Notes: generated by a model from the sequence alone, not told the origin. Positions 1 to 8,980 are shown, counted from the stretch's first letter. The stretch is DNA of 64,000 bases from Intestinibacter bartlettii (GCF_000154445.1 NZ_DS499566.1); one strand, 5' to 3'. Numbers and translations: made by a program.

Positions 1-1
1 T

Positions 2-391
2 CAGCATCCTGAAAAATCTGTTAATCCAAAGTGGAAGATGAAAAAAATAATAAATGAATCATTTACTCCATCAAAAGAATTAATAGAAGCTATGGGAATT
101 AAAGAAGGTTGGATGAATAGATGGCCTAGCGAACTTTCAGGTGGTGAACTTCAACGTTTCTGTGTTATAAGGGCATTATCACCAAAGACTAAATTTTTAA
201 TAGCTGATGAAATGACAACTATGTTAGATGCAATAACACAGGCACAAATCTGGAATGTAGTTTTAGATTATGCAAGGAAAAATGATATAGGCGTTGTCGT
301 TATAAGTCATGAAAAAGCTTTAGTAGAGAAGATATGTGATAGAGTTGTGAATTTAGAAGAGTTTAAAGAAGAGCAAAAAGAAGTTGTTTAG
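2..391 (+). CDS. Peptide/nickel-type ABC transporter ATPase, 3' part
   Basis: This is the C-terminal part of an ATP-binding subunit of an oligopeptide/nickel (Opp/Dpp/Nik) ABC importer; the gene begins before the window, and the frame is open from base 2. Visible pieces are the Q-loop neighbourhood (QHPEKSVNP), the ABC signature SGGELQ, a Walker B with D-loop reading LIADEMTTMLD in place of the usual DEPTSALD, and the switch histidine in VVISH. Walker A lies outside the window. The protein ends without the long Opp C-terminal extension. The ATPase role is clear from these motifs; the transported substrate cannot be read from this fragment. Confidence 0.88.
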   Translation, partial: QHPEKSVNPKWKMKKIINESFTPSKELIEAMGIKEGWMNRWPSELSGGELQRFCVIRALSPKTKFLIADEMTTMLDAITQAQIWNVVLDYARKNDIGVVVISHEKALVEKICDRVVNLEEFKEEQKEVV

Positions 392-480
392 TTAAATAGT
401 TTAATTATATAGAAGTTTAGATATAAAAATATGAATTTAAATATATAAATGAAAAATTTAAAATAATTTTATAAAAACAA

Positions 481-509
481 TTGACACAAGTTACATAAAA
501 TGGTAATAT
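481..509 (+). promoter_or_regulatory. Vegetative promoter of the thi operon
   Basis: TTGACA at 481-486 and TAATAT at 504-509 are separated by 17 bases. This is close to the housekeeping consensus and predicts a start near 516, just before the leader hairpin and 120 bases ahead of thiS. Confidence 0.75.
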
Positions 510-522
510 GAAAGTAGCTTAG

Positions 523-580
523 AAAGCAGGAAATGGGGCATACCACCGCGGGTATGGTTTATTTTCTGCTTTTTTTGTTT
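523..580 (+). promoter_or_regulatory. Terminator-like leader hairpin of the thi operon (possible attenuator)
   Basis: Positions 523-534 pair with 561-572, an inner stem CATACC/GGTATG (539-544 with 551-556) closes a CACCGCG loop, and a long U-run follows. Because it lies between a promoter and the thiS start, it should end transcripts unless something relieves it. The loop shares ACCGCG with T-box leaders, but no stem I or full T-box sequence is present. No TPP riboswitch core is seen between 391 and 634. The control signal is unknown. Confidence 0.6.
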
Positions 581-633
581 TTTAGGAAGATTTCTAACAA
601 ATATAAAAACTAATACAATTCAAGGGGGATAAT

Positions 634-828
634 ATGATATTAAACGGAAAAACTATCGACTTAAAAGAAGATATTTCTGTAGAACAACTTCTAAAAGATT
701 ACGATTTGAATCCACAAAAAGTCGTTGTAGAAGTAAATATGGAAATACTAGACGATGAAGTTTATAGCACATATTTATTAAAAAACGAAGATACAGTAGA
801 AGTTATAAGCTTTGTTGGGGGTGGTTGA
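634..828 (+). CDS. thiS: Sulfur carrier protein ThiS
   Basis: ThiS is the ubiquitin-like carrier that, as a C-terminal thiocarboxylate, delivers sulfur for the thiazole ring of thiamine. The 64-residue length is typical and the protein ends in the diagnostic Gly-Gly (FVGGG). The start is supported by an AAGGGGGA ribosome-binding site. It is the first gene of a thiSFGHE-type operon and its end touches the start region of thiF, suggesting coupled translation. Confidence 0.95.
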   Translation: MILNGKTIDLKEDISVEQLLKDYDLNPQKVVVEVNMEILDDEVYSTYLLKNEDTVEVISFVGGG

Positions 829-829
829 T

Positions 830-1636
830 TTGAAGATATTCTTAAATGAAATTCAAACAGAAATTGAGGAAAACTGCACAGCTTATAAATTACGAAACAA
901 AGTAGATAAAAACTGTGATGTAGTTATATTAAATGGATTTCCATTAAAAGAAGATAAAGTTTTAAAAGAATACGACAGACTTACACTTATTGAAAGGGGG
1001 AAAATCCCAACAAAAGATGAGTTAGAAAGAGTTATGATTGCTAGACATACTCCAAATGTACATAATAAGCTTAAAGCTGGAAAGGTCGCAGTTTTAGGTC
1101 TTGGAGGGCTTGGCTCTAATATAGCAATTTCACTTTCAAGAGTTGGCGTAGGAGAAATTATCTTAGTAGATTATGATGTTGTCGAACCATCAAATTTAAA
1201 CAGACAGCAGTATTTTGTAAAACACATCGGTATGAAAAAAACTGATGCACTTAAATCTATAATTGATGAGATAAATCCTTTTGTAAAAATAAAAACAAAA
1301 GATATATTTGTTACAAAAGAAAATATAGATTTTTTAAAAGAATGTGATATCGTAATCGAGGCGTTTGACGATCCAAAAAACAAAGCGACTCTTTGTAATA
1401 TGGTTTTAAGAAATTTTAAAGATAAATACCTTATTGCATCATCTGGAATGGCTGGATATTACGATTCAAATATAATACAAACGAAAAAAATAAGAGATAA
1501 ATTCTATATTTGCGGTGATTTTGAACACGAAGCAAAAGAAGGAGAGGGGCTAATGGCTCCTAGAGTTGCAATATGCGCAAATCATATGGCGAATTTAGCA
1601 ATGAAAATTTTAATTGAAGATATTAAAAAAGATTAA
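830..1636 (+). CDS. thiF: ThiF family 2 adenylyltransferase
   Basis: An E1-like enzyme that adenylates the ThiS C-terminus before sulfur transfer. The ATP-binding motif GLGGLGSN lies about 90 residues in, followed by an acidic segment typical of the MoeB/ThiF/HesA fold. The first 60 residues (VVILNGFPLKEDKVL) resemble a worn ThiS-like beta-grasp domain, as in the clostridial ThiF family 2. I place the start at the TTG at 830, because the GGGGGTGG site at about 816-823 precedes it; an upstream TTG at 812 lies inside thiS and before that site. Paired zinc cysteines of classical MoeB are not apparent. 268 residues. Confidence 0.9.
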   Translation: MKIFLNEIQTEIEENCTAYKLRNKVDKNCDVVILNGFPLKEDKVLKEYDRLTLIERGKIPTKDELERVMIARHTPNVHNKLKAGKVAVLGLGGLGSNIAISLSRVGVGEIILVDYDVVEPSNLNRQQYFVKHIGMKKTDALKSIIDEINPFVKIKTKDIFVTKENIDFLKECDIVIEAFDDPKNKATLCNMVLRNFKDKYLIASSGMAGYYDSNIIQTKKIRDKFYICGDFEHEAKEGEGLMAPRVAICANHMANLAMKILIEDIKKD

Positions 1637-1701
1637 GCTATAAGACAATAATTTACTTAAAATAGCAATTTAAATATTAGATTATGAAAAGGGGAAATAA
1701 A

Positions 1702-2472
1702 ATGGATAAATTAATATTAGGTGGACACGAATTTGATAGCAGGCTTTTAATAGGAACAGGGAAATTTGGTAGCAATGACATACTTCCAGAAGTTATAAAA
1801 GCAAGCAATAGCGAAATAATAACAATGGCAATAAGAAGAGTTGATTTAGACAATCCAAATGAAAATATCTTAACTTATATTCCAAAAAATATGACTATAC
1901 TTCCAAATACATCAGGAGCAACTAATGCAGAAGAGGCTGTTAGAATAGCTAGAATTTCTAGAAAAATGGGATGTGGAGATTTTATAAAAATAGAAGTTAT
2001 ATCAGATACAAGATATTTACTTCCAGACAATGAAGAAACAATAAAAGCAACTCAAATACTAGCAGATGAAGGATTTGTAGTACTTCCATATATGTCACCA
2101 GATTTATATGCAGGAAGACGCTTGATAGAAGCAGGGGCAGCTGCTGTAATGCCACTAGGTGCGCCAATCGGTTCAAACAGAGGGTTAAAAATGAAAGAAA
2201 TGATTCAAATAATGATAGATGAATTAGACACTAATATAATAGTAGACGCTGGAATTGGTAAACCATCACAAGCTATGGAGGCTATGGAAATGGGAGCAGA
2301 TGCAGTTTTAGTAAACTCAGCAATTTCATCAGCACAAGATCCTGTAAAAATGGCAAATGCATTTAGATTAGCAGTAGAAGGCGGAAGAGATGCATTTTTA
2401 GGTAAAACAGGACCAGTTAGCACTTTTGCAAATGCATCATCACCTTTAACAGGATTTTTAGGAAACTTTTAA
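1702..2472 (+). CDS. thiG: Thiazole synthase ThiG
   Basis: ThiG condenses deoxyxylulose 5-phosphate, dehydroglycine and ThiS-borne sulfur into thiazole phosphate. The TIM-barrel protein shows the family opening LIGTGKF, the Schiff-base lysine region DFIKIEV, and phosphate-binding glycine motifs such as VDAGIGKPSQA and VLVNSAI. An ATG lies upstream at 1684, but the AAAAGGGG site at 1687-1693 favours the ATG at 1702, giving 256 residues, the usual length. It sits between thiF and thiH, which supply its sulfur and dehydroglycine. Confidence 0.95.
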   Translation: MDKLILGGHEFDSRLLIGTGKFGSNDILPEVIKASNSEIITMAIRRVDLDNPNENILTYIPKNMTILPNTSGATNAEEAVRIARISRKMGCGDFIKIEVISDTRYLLPDNEETIKATQILADEGFVVLPYMSPDLYAGRRLIEAGAAAVMPLGAPIGSNRGLKMKEMIQIMIDELDTNIIVDAGIGKPSQAMEAMEMGADAVLVNSAISSAQDPVKMANAFRLAVEGGRDAFLGKTGPVSTFANASSPLTGFLGNF

Positions 2473-2484
2473 GGGGGATATGAG

Positions 2485-3588
2485 ATGAGTTTTTATGAAG
2501 TAGTAGAAAAATATAAAGATTTTGATTTTGATGGATATTTTGAAAATGTTACAGATAACGATGTGTTGAGAAGTTTAAATAAAGACAAACTAAATCATAT
2601 GGATGTTTTAAATTTATTATCGCCAAAAGCTATGAAATACTTAGAACAAATGGCTCAAAAAGCGCATAGATTAAGTCTCCAACATTTAGGAAAAACTGTA
2701 ACTTTATACACTCCTATGTATATTGCAAACTACTGTGTAAACCACTGTGTTTACTGCGGGTACAACTGCAAAAGTGGGATAAACAGAAGAAAATTAAATA
2801 TGGAACAAATTAAAAACGAAGCAGATTATATAGCTGATATGGGATTTAAACATATTTTAGTATTAACAGGCGAAAGTGAAAGACATTCTCCAGTTGAATA
2901 TATCGGTGAAGCAGTGAAAATTATATCAGACAGATTTGCGTCTATAGGTATAGAAGTCTACCCAATGGAAGTTGAAGGATATAGACATCTTGTAGAAAAT
3001 GGTGCAGATTCGCTTACTGTTTATCAAGAAACTTATGATGAAGTAGTTTATAAAAAAGTTCATATAAAAGGGCCAAAAGCAAACTTTAAATTTAGATTAG
3101 ATGCTCCAGAAAGAGGGGCAAAAGCTGGGATGAGAAGTTTATCAATAGGTGCTCTATTAGGGCTTGCAGACTATAGAAAAGATGCATTTTTCACTATTTT
3201 ACATGGAGAATATCTAAAAACAAAATACCCACATATAGAACTTTCTTATTCAGCACCTAGAATGAAGCCATTTAAGGGAAGTTTTGAAGATATAAATCCA
3301 GTAGACGACCCAACAGAATTTCAAATAATGACAGTTATGAGACTTTTCGACCCTCATGCTGCATTAAACGTTTCAACAAGAGAAAACCTAGACTTTAGAA
3401 AACACGTAATGCCACTAGGAGTTACAAAACTAAGCGCCGAAGTAACAACAGATGTAGGTGGACACACTTTAGGAGAAGCTGGAACTAACCAATTTGAAAA
3501 TAATACAGATGCCAGTTTGGAAGAAGTAGGCAAAATGTTAAACTCAATCGGATACCAATATGTATTTAAAGATTGGGAGAGATTTTAG
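2485..3588 (+). CDS. thiH: 2-iminoacetate synthase ThiH (radical SAM)
   Basis: ThiH cleaves tyrosine by radical SAM chemistry to give dehydroglycine (2-iminoacetate) for ThiG; this is the anaerobe alternative to glycine oxidase ThiO. The cluster motif CVNHCVYC (CxxxCxxC) lies near residue 85, followed by the GGE-like turn in LVLTGESERHSP. The 367-residue length is normal. An AAGGGGGAT site precedes the ATG 12 bases after thiG. Confidence 0.95.
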   Translation: MSFYEVVEKYKDFDFDGYFENVTDNDVLRSLNKDKLNHMDVLNLLSPKAMKYLEQMAQKAHRLSLQHLGKTVTLYTPMYIANYCVNHCVYCGYNCKSGINRRKLNMEQIKNEADYIADMGFKHILVLTGESERHSPVEYIGEAVKIISDRFASIGIEVYPMEVEGYRHLVENGADSLTVYQETYDEVVYKKVHIKGPKANFKFRLDAPERGAKAGMRSLSIGALLGLADYRKDAFFTILHGEYLKTKYPHIELSYSAPRMKPFKGSFEDINPVDDPTEFQIMTVMRLFDPHAALNVSTRENLDFRKHVMPLGVTKLSAEVTTDVGGHTLGEAGTNQFENNTDASLEEVGKMLNSIGYQYVFKDWERF

Positions 3589-4218
3589 ATGTATTTAATC
3601 AGCAACAGACATCTATGTTCAAAAGAAAAATACATAAAAACTATAGTAGAAGCTGCTAAAAATAATGTAGAGTATTTGATTTTAAGGGAAAAAGATTTAG
3701 AATATAGTGAATTGGAAAAACTATATAATGAGATAGTCTTATCTTTAAAAGAAAATAACACAGACATAAATATAATTGTAAATAGCTCAGTTGAATTATA
3801 TGAAAATTACCCAGTGTATGGGATACATCTTCCATATAATTTGTTTAAGGATTTGCTAAGTAAGGGGTATGAATTCGATAGGACTAAGAAAATAGGACTT
3901 TCATTACATAGCACGTCTGAAGTCATTGAGTTAAATAAAATTATAGAAAGTAAAAATATAAATATAGACTATATAACTCTTTCACATATATTTGAAACAA
4001 AATGTAAAGAAGGGCTAAAACCTAGAGGTGTTGAACTTTTAAAAAATTCTAGAGGTTTAACTGATATAAAAATCGTTGCACTTGGGGGAATATTGCCTCA
4101 AAATATAGGCGAGATTTTGGGTTATTGCGATGACTTTGCAGTAATGAGTACTCTGTTTAAAAGCTCGGATGTTAAAGAAACTATAGAAGATTATAATAAA
4201 AATTGGAATAAATTATAA
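3589..4218 (+). CDS. ThiE/TenI-like protein
   Basis: A TIM-barrel protein of the thiamine phosphate synthase/TenI superfamily, beginning directly after the thiH stop codon and so translationally coupled. Family landmarks are MYLISNR at the start, LREKDL, GIHLP, GLSLHS, YITLSHIF and ALGGI. True ThiE joins thiazole phosphate and hydroxymethylpyrimidine diphosphate; TenI-type relatives aromatise the thiazole product instead. The HLP in place of ThiE's usual HxGQ and a divergent pyrophosphate region make a TenI-like role as likely as ThiE. I am confident of the fold and pathway, not of which reaction. Confidence 0.75.
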   Translation: MYLISNRHLCSKEKYIKTIVEAAKNNVEYLILREKDLEYSELEKLYNEIVLSLKENNTDINIIVNSSVELYENYPVYGIHLPYNLFKDLLSKGYEFDRTKKIGLSLHSTSEVIELNKIIESKNINIDYITLSHIFETKCKEGLKPRGVELLKNSRGLTDIKIVALGGILPQNIGEILGYCDDFAVMSTLFKSSDVKETIEDYNKNWNKL

Positions 4219-4242
4219 ATTTGATATTTTAGAGTTGAAATA

Positions 4243-4286
4243 AAATAGAGATTTTTGATGAGAATCAAAGATCTTTATTTTTTTTG
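4243..4286 (+). terminator. Terminator of the thi operon
   Basis: A 17-base stem (4243-4259 with 4264-4280, two G-U pairs) with a four-base loop runs into a T-tract, 25 bases after the last thi gene. Confidence 0.8.
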
Positions 4287-4574
4287 AAAAAAATTATAAA
4301 AATTTTAAGAAAAGTGGCGAATTTTTACTGTTATATGTGTTATATATTATATAAAGGCATAGGGTGAAAAGTATAGATATAGGAAAAATTAAAAAGCATT
4401 TAAAAATTTGTTTATAATCAAATTTCAAAGAGCTTTTAGGGGTGTATTATTAAGACATAAAAAGTACATGATTTATTGCTATTGCGAAGAATATTAAAAG
4501 AAATATCATAATTGTAAACTATTATGTATACTAAAAATAAATTTTTTTGAATTTTAAATCATCTTTGGTTATCG
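4287..4574. other. AT-rich gap without recognised gene
   Basis: No open frame with a ribosome-binding site, and no recognised RNA, is visible here. The stretch is AT-rich and separates the thi terminator from the palindromic element. Confidence 0.5.
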
Positions 4575-4752
4575 TGAGTATCAGATATTTTGTGTAAGTT
4601 GACAATAACCAACCTCTTTGTTTTTAGAATTTGTGTAACTTCGTAAAGGCTAGAACCCTTATCTTGGCTAAGCTACACAAATTCAAAGTTACTTTTTTGA
4701 GGTTATTGTCAAAATTGTGCAATTTAATAAATACACAAATTTATTGATACTC
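4575..4752. repeat. MITE-like palindromic element, 178 bp
   Basis: The two ends are inverted repeats of about 20 bases with three mismatches (GAGTATCA...TTTGTGT at both ends). Inside them, TTGACAATAACC at 4599-4610 is repeated inverted at 4701-4712, and an inner stem GAATTTGTGTA/TACACAAATTC closes a central loop around 4637-4672. No reading frame is present. The nested symmetry suggests a non-autonomous mobile element or a long structured RNA; no clear target duplication is visible. Confidence 0.55.
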
Positions 4753-4862
4753 CCTTGTTAATCTTTTATTTTAACAAGGATGATTGTTTTTTTACTCTTA
4801 CTTATTATTTAAATTGTATTTTAAAAATATAAATATTACAAAGTATTTATATTTAAAATAAT

Positions 4863-5363
4863 CTATATAGGATTTCCTATATTTAATATAATCCAATTTG
4901 AATCTTTTGTTTCTTTTATTAACTCTATTTCTGTTGAATATGTAGCATTTTTATCCTTAGGTTTATATCCTAATTTAACTAATAAATTATCACTCCAATA
5001 AGTTAAATAAATTCTTCTTTCATATATTTTTCTATTAGAATTATTTTCTTTCTCTATTTGCTCAATATTTGTCAGAAAAATTGAATTTGAAGAATATTTT
5101 TCATCATTACATGATTTATCTTGTTCAGAAACTTTAAATTCCTCTAATACGCTAGGTGATAATATATTATTAATTTTATTTAAATTTCCTTTATTTGTAT
5201 AATATGCAAATATTTTAATCGTTTCCTCAGCAGTTAAATTATCATGTTTTTTTAATTGTTCAGATGTTAATCCATACTTAGGATTTAGCCCATAAATAAA
5301 GATAACTACAAAAGAAAAAATTATAAAAAAAATTATACTTAATTTAATAAAATTTTTTTTCAT
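4863..5363 (-). CDS. Membrane-anchored hypothetical protein
   Basis: A 166-residue protein with a single N-terminal hydrophobic segment (residues about 7-25) after MKKNFIKL, followed by a polar extracytoplasmic domain. The middle part (LTAEETIKIFAYYTNKGN) resembles small lipoprotein domains of the DUF4829 type, but there is no lipobox cysteine, so it is probably anchored by its uncleaved segment. It starts 21 bases after the truncated amidase gene, with a GGAGGG site, so the two probably formed one operon. Confidence 0.7.
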   Translation of the reverse strand: MKKNFIKLSIIFFIIFSFVVIFIYGLNPKYGLTSEQLKKHDNLTAEETIKIFAYYTNKGNLNKINNILSPSVLEEFKVSEQDKSCNDEKYSSNSIFLTNIEQIEKENNSNRKIYERRIYLTYWSDNLLVKLGYKPKDKNATYSTEIELIKETKDSNWIILNIGNPI

Positions 5364-5384
5364 TATAAAACCCTCCTTTTTTTA

Positions 5385-5880
5385 TTAATTTACAATAACA
5401 AATTTTATTTTTGGGAATCTTTGTTTTAATGTTTCCCAATGATTTTTTTTACCTACTGAAGTCCATTCATTATATCGATTAGAATGTTGAGCTAATTTAA
5501 AATCTTTATATGTCAAATTTGTATCTAAATATTTAACTTTTCTACGAGATTCACCTTTTTTCCTAATTGTATGAGTTATAAAACCATTATGATCAAATTC
5601 TCCATCATCTGTTCTATCAAAAGAAACAAAAGACCCTTTTTTAACATTATCAGCAAAAGATATAAAACTTTTTGTAGAATATTTTACTCCAAAAAATCTT
5701 ACAAAAGCATTAGCATTAACCCAAACTGTACTATATTTATCTTCCTTTGGAATACAATGCCAAGAAGTACTCCAGTTTATCCTAATATCATTTCCCCCTG
5801 AATATTTTATACATCTAGGTACTCCACCAGCTCGCTTTATTTGAGATACAAAGTTCGTACAATCAGCAAAAAAATTGAAA
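5385..5880 (-). pseudogene. Amidase_6-like cell-wall hydrolase, 5' end lost
   Basis: The C-terminal part of a putative amidase domain (PF12671-like). The catalytic-cysteine motif DCTNFVSQ is retained near the broken end, followed by the family's GG...W and DHNGFITH regions; the conserved D-x-x-H is therefore also present. Upstream coding sequence, which should include a signal peptide and leading helices, is missing because an IS3-family remnant abuts at about 5873-5880. The apparent first residues (MFLCRTK) come from the insertion sequence. Its active-site core could still fold, but no natural start or ribosome-binding site is seen, so I call it a pseudogene. Confidence 0.75.
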
Positions 5881-6680
5881 GCCTTAGTTCTACAAAGAAA
5901 CAAGCCACAAATAAAGAAAAAACAATAGTAATCAATGAACTAAGGCTAAAATATCCATTGTCTATATTACTTAATATATTAGATATTTCCAAATCTTCTT
6001 ATTACTATAATGTAAAAGTAATGAATAAAGAAGATAAAGATTCTGAAATAAAAACAAAAATAAAAACTATTTTTGAAAAAAATAAGGGTAGATATGGATA
6101 TAGAAGGATTACTTTAACACTTAAAAATCAAGGTGAAAATATCAATCACAAAAAAGTTAAAAGATTAATGAGGGTATTGGGCTTATATGGAACTACACCT
6201 AAAGCAAAATATAAATCATATAAAGGAGATTTAAATGGAAGTGTAAAGAATTTATTATTAGATAAATAAGTTGATGAAATTATTTCTTATGATATTTCTA
6301 GATCTCCTAACTATGCTCAAATTACCAAAATGCTTAATCAAGCATTTTATAAATATGATAATCTAGAGGGTTTGATTATGCATAGTGATCAAGGTTGGCA
6401 ATATCAAAAGCAATCTTATCATAAAATTTTAAAAGATAAAGGAATTATTCAGTCAATGTCTAGAAAAGGAAATTGTCTTGATAATTCAGTAATGGAGAAT
6501 TTTTTTGGAAAAATGAAGAATGAAATGTTTTATAGACAAGAATATGAATTTGAAACATTAGATCAACTAAAAAAAGCAATGGAAGAATATATCAAATATT
6601 ACAATGAGGAAAGAATAAAAGTCAAACTAAAAGGCTTGACGCCTTTACAAGCAAGAAATCAAACCTTATGTTTAACTTAA
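5873..6680 (+). pseudogene. IS3-family transposase OrfB remnant
   Basis: The N-terminal part carries the HTH_21-type segment with the IS3 hallmark YGYRRIT and VKRLMR. The C-terminal part carries the integrase-core motifs HSDQGWQY (second Asp), NCLDNSVMENFFGKMKNE (catalytic Glu) and YYNEERI. An in-frame TAA at 6267-6269 interrupts the two, and roughly 25 residues that normally hold the first catalytic Asp (the WVTDITEF region) are missing between LLLDK and EIISYDIS. Both halves remain in one frame, so this is an internal deletion plus a stop. The protein cannot be active. Confidence 0.85.
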
Positions 6681-6710
6681 ATTACTTTGTCCAACTTTAT
6701 GGGTTTACCA
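5873..6710 (+). mobile_element. Truncated IS3-family (IS150-group) element
   Basis: Only the orfB part of an IS3 element remains; orfA and the left end are absent. The right end probably falls near 6690-6710, where a TGTCCAACTTTATGGG segment resembles IS150-group termini. The left side breaks directly into the amidase-like gene. Confidence 0.7.
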
Positions 6711-6758
6711 CATTTACGGGTGGTTATGATTGATAAAGATATATTTTAACAAATCCAA

Positions 6759-7925
6759 CTATTTTGCATTATAAGCATTATTAAGCACATTTAAATAATC
6801 TTCTTTACTCATAGGTCTTGGATTGCTTTCAGTAGATATATTTATAGCTGATTTGTCGGCTAATATATCAAAGTCTTTAGGTTCAACATTTAATTCAGAG
6901 AATAAAGGAAGTTTTACATCTAATGCAAGCTGTTGAACTGCTTTAACTGCTAAATCAGCTCCTTCATCATCACTTTTAAATTCAAATCCCATTGCTTTTG
7001 CAACTCTGGCATATTTTGCTACACAGTAGTCTTTGTTGTATTCCATAACATGAGGAAGTAAGACTGCATTACAAACTCCATGTGAAAGGTCGAACATTCC
7101 ACCAAGGGCTTCTGATATGCAGTGTACGCTTGCAACGTCTGAGTGGCTAAATCCTATTCCTGCTAACATACTTCCCATAAGCATTGCACTTCTTGCTTGT
7201 AGGTTATCCCCTTCAAAAACGGCTGTTTTTAAATTGTTGTATATAAGTTCGATTGCATACAAAGATACTGCATCGGCTATTGGTTCTGAGCATGTTGCTG
7301 TGTAGGCTTCGATTGCGTGAGTTAATGCATCCATTCCTGTTGCGGCTGTTACTGCTGGTGGAACTGATAGAGTAAGTACAGGGTCGCAAATTGCTACTTT
7401 TGCAGCTGTATATTTACTTTTTACTGTCATTTTATATTTATTTTTAGTATCAGTTATAACTGAAGAGAAAGTTATTTCGCTTCCTGTTCCTGATGTTGTT
7501 GGTATTGTTATGAAAAGAGGAAGTGGTTTTGTTGCGGCAGTTTTGCCTTCGTATTTCTTGATTTCTGTATCGTTATGAGCGAGTAAAACACCGACAGATT
7601 TTGCACAGTCGATAGGGCTACCACCACCGACTGCTATTATACAGTCACAGTCATTTTCTCTTGCGATTTTTGCGCCTTCTTCAACATTTACATCTTTAGG
7701 ATTGGCTTCGACACCAGCGTAAATTACATAAGGAAAATCATCTTTGTCTAATAAATCTGTTATCTTTTTCAAAATACCAGCATTTTCAACTCCCTTGTCA
7801 GTAATTATTATAGGTTTTTTGCCTTTGTTTTCTTTTAATTCAACACATAAATTATCTAGACAATTTGCCCCATATATTATTTTTGTAGGCAATTCGAATG
7901 AAAATAATTTTGTTAAGTTATCCAT
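6759..7925 (-). CDS. Iron-containing alcohol dehydrogenase
   Basis: A group III (Fe-dependent) alcohol dehydrogenase, 388 residues, cytoplasmic. The NAD(P)-binding GGGSPIDCAK, the family signature region TIPTTSGTGSE and the metal ligands in GMDALTHAIEAY, HCISEALGG and SHGVCNAVLLPH are all present. Related enzymes reduce aldehydes to butanol, 1,3-propanediol or ethanol during fermentation; the substrate here cannot be fixed from sequence. AAGGAGG precedes the ATG. It is divergent from the manganese catalase gene across a 160-base AT-rich gap that must hold both promoters. Confidence 0.92.
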   Translation of the reverse strand: MDNLTKLFSFELPTKIIYGANCLDNLCVELKENKGKKPIIITDKGVENAGILKKITDLLDKDDFPYVIYAGVEANPKDVNVEEGAKIARENDCDCIIAVGGGSPIDCAKSVGVLLAHNDTEIKKYEGKTAATKPLPLFITIPTTSGTGSEITFSSVITDTKNKYKMTVKSKYTAAKVAICDPVLTLSVPPAVTAATGMDALTHAIEAYTATCSEPIADAVSLYAIELIYNNLKTAVFEGDNLQARSAMLMGSMLAGIGFSHSDVASVHCISEALGGMFDLSHGVCNAVLLPHVMEYNKDYCVAKYARVAKAMGFEFKSDDEGADLAVKAVQQLALDVKLPLFSELNVEPKDFDILADKSAINISTESNPRPMSKEDYLNVLNNAYNAK

Positions 7926-8085
7926 AAAATTTCCTCCTTAAATTAAAAAAATTATATGTAATTAGAAGTAATACTTAATTTAATTGTAGGGAAAAATGAT
8001 AAATTTAGCAATTAATATAGAAAAGTTATAATAAATTGCAAAAACACGCAAATAATAAAATAAACAATATTTTAGGAGGAACAAT

Positions 8086-8757
8086 ATGTTTGAACATAAG
8101 AAAAAATTATTGCGTGAAGTAAAAGTAGAAAAACCAAATCCACAATATGCAGCTTTGATGCAAGAACAGCTAGGAGGAGCAAACGGAGAATTAAAGGCTG
8201 CTATGCAATATATGTCACAAAGTTTTAGAATAAAAGACCCAGTAATAAAAGATTTATTTATGGATATAGCGGCAGAAGAATTAAGCCATATGGAAATGGT
8301 GGCACAAACTATAAATTTATTAAATGGACATGACCTAGACTATGAAGCAGTAAAAGGTGGAGAAATAGAAACTCATGTACTAACTGGCTTATCACCTGTT
8401 CTTATGAATTCATCAGGCGAATCATGGGATGCAAAATATGTAACAGTAACTGGGGATTTAGTTGCAGATTTACTATCTAATATAGCATCAGAACAACGTG
8501 CAAAAGTCGTATATGAATATTTATATAGACAAATAGATGATAAATATGTAAAGGAAACAATAGACTTCTTACTAAATAGAGAAGAAGCTCATAATGCTTT
8601 ATTTAGAGAAGCCTTAAATAAAGTCAAAGATACAGGATCTAACAAAGACTTTGGCGTTACAGAAGATTCTAAACTTTACTTTGATTTATCTACACCTGGA
8701 CCTTCTCATGGAGATTTTAATCCTACACCACCTTCATTTGAAGACCCAATGAAATAA
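8086..8757 (+). CDS. Manganese catalase (ferritin-like)
   Basis: A di-manganese catalase of the CotJC type, splitting hydrogen peroxide without haem. Ligand motifs of the four-helix bundle are visible: NGELKAAMQY, AAEELSHMEMV (ExxH) and SEQRAK / NREEAHNALF (ExxH). 223 residues; the C-terminal tail is rich in Pro and acidic residues (STPGPSHGDFNPTPPS), typical of the family. A strong TTTAGGAGGA site precedes the ATG and a terminator follows, so it is monocistronic. It adds to the rubrerythrin-based peroxide defence later in the window. Confidence 0.9.
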   Translation: MFEHKKKLLREVKVEKPNPQYAALMQEQLGGANGELKAAMQYMSQSFRIKDPVIKDLFMDIAAEELSHMEMVAQTINLLNGHDLDYEAVKGGEIETHVLTGLSPVLMNSSGESWDAKYVTVTGDLVADLLSNIASEQRAKVVYEYLYRQIDDKYVKETIDFLLNREEAHNALFREALNKVKDTGSNKDFGVTEDSKLYFDLSTPGPSHGDFNPTPPSFEDPMK

Positions 8758-8767
8758 TTTTTATTTT

Positions 8768-8811
8768 AAAGCCTAGAGAGGAAAATTGACTCTCTAGGTT
8801 TTAATTTTTTT
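8768..8811 (+). terminator. Terminator of the manganese catalase gene
   Basis: AAAGCCTAGAGAG at 8768-8780 pairs with CTCTCTAGGTTTT at 8790-8802, followed by a T-rich run. Confidence 0.85.
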
Positions 8812-8980
8812 GAACTTATTATCACAAGTTGAAAAATGTGGTTATATGGAGAAAAATGTAATACAATAGTATAATATAGTAATAAAACAAACTATAAATA
8901 ATAAATAAAATTAGATTTTAGAAATAATTATCAAAGTCTAAACTTTCAAATTATATTGTTATGATTAAGGAGGAAAAGTT

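Noticed and set aside
539..556. Possible T-box leader for the thi operon because of ACCGCG
   Set aside because: No stem I, specifier region or full T-box sequence exists between promoter and hairpin; the leader is far too short.
7926..8085. Sigma-B promoter for manganese catalase
   Set aside because: GGGAAAA is present near 7989 but no GTTT element with the right spacing was found on either strand.
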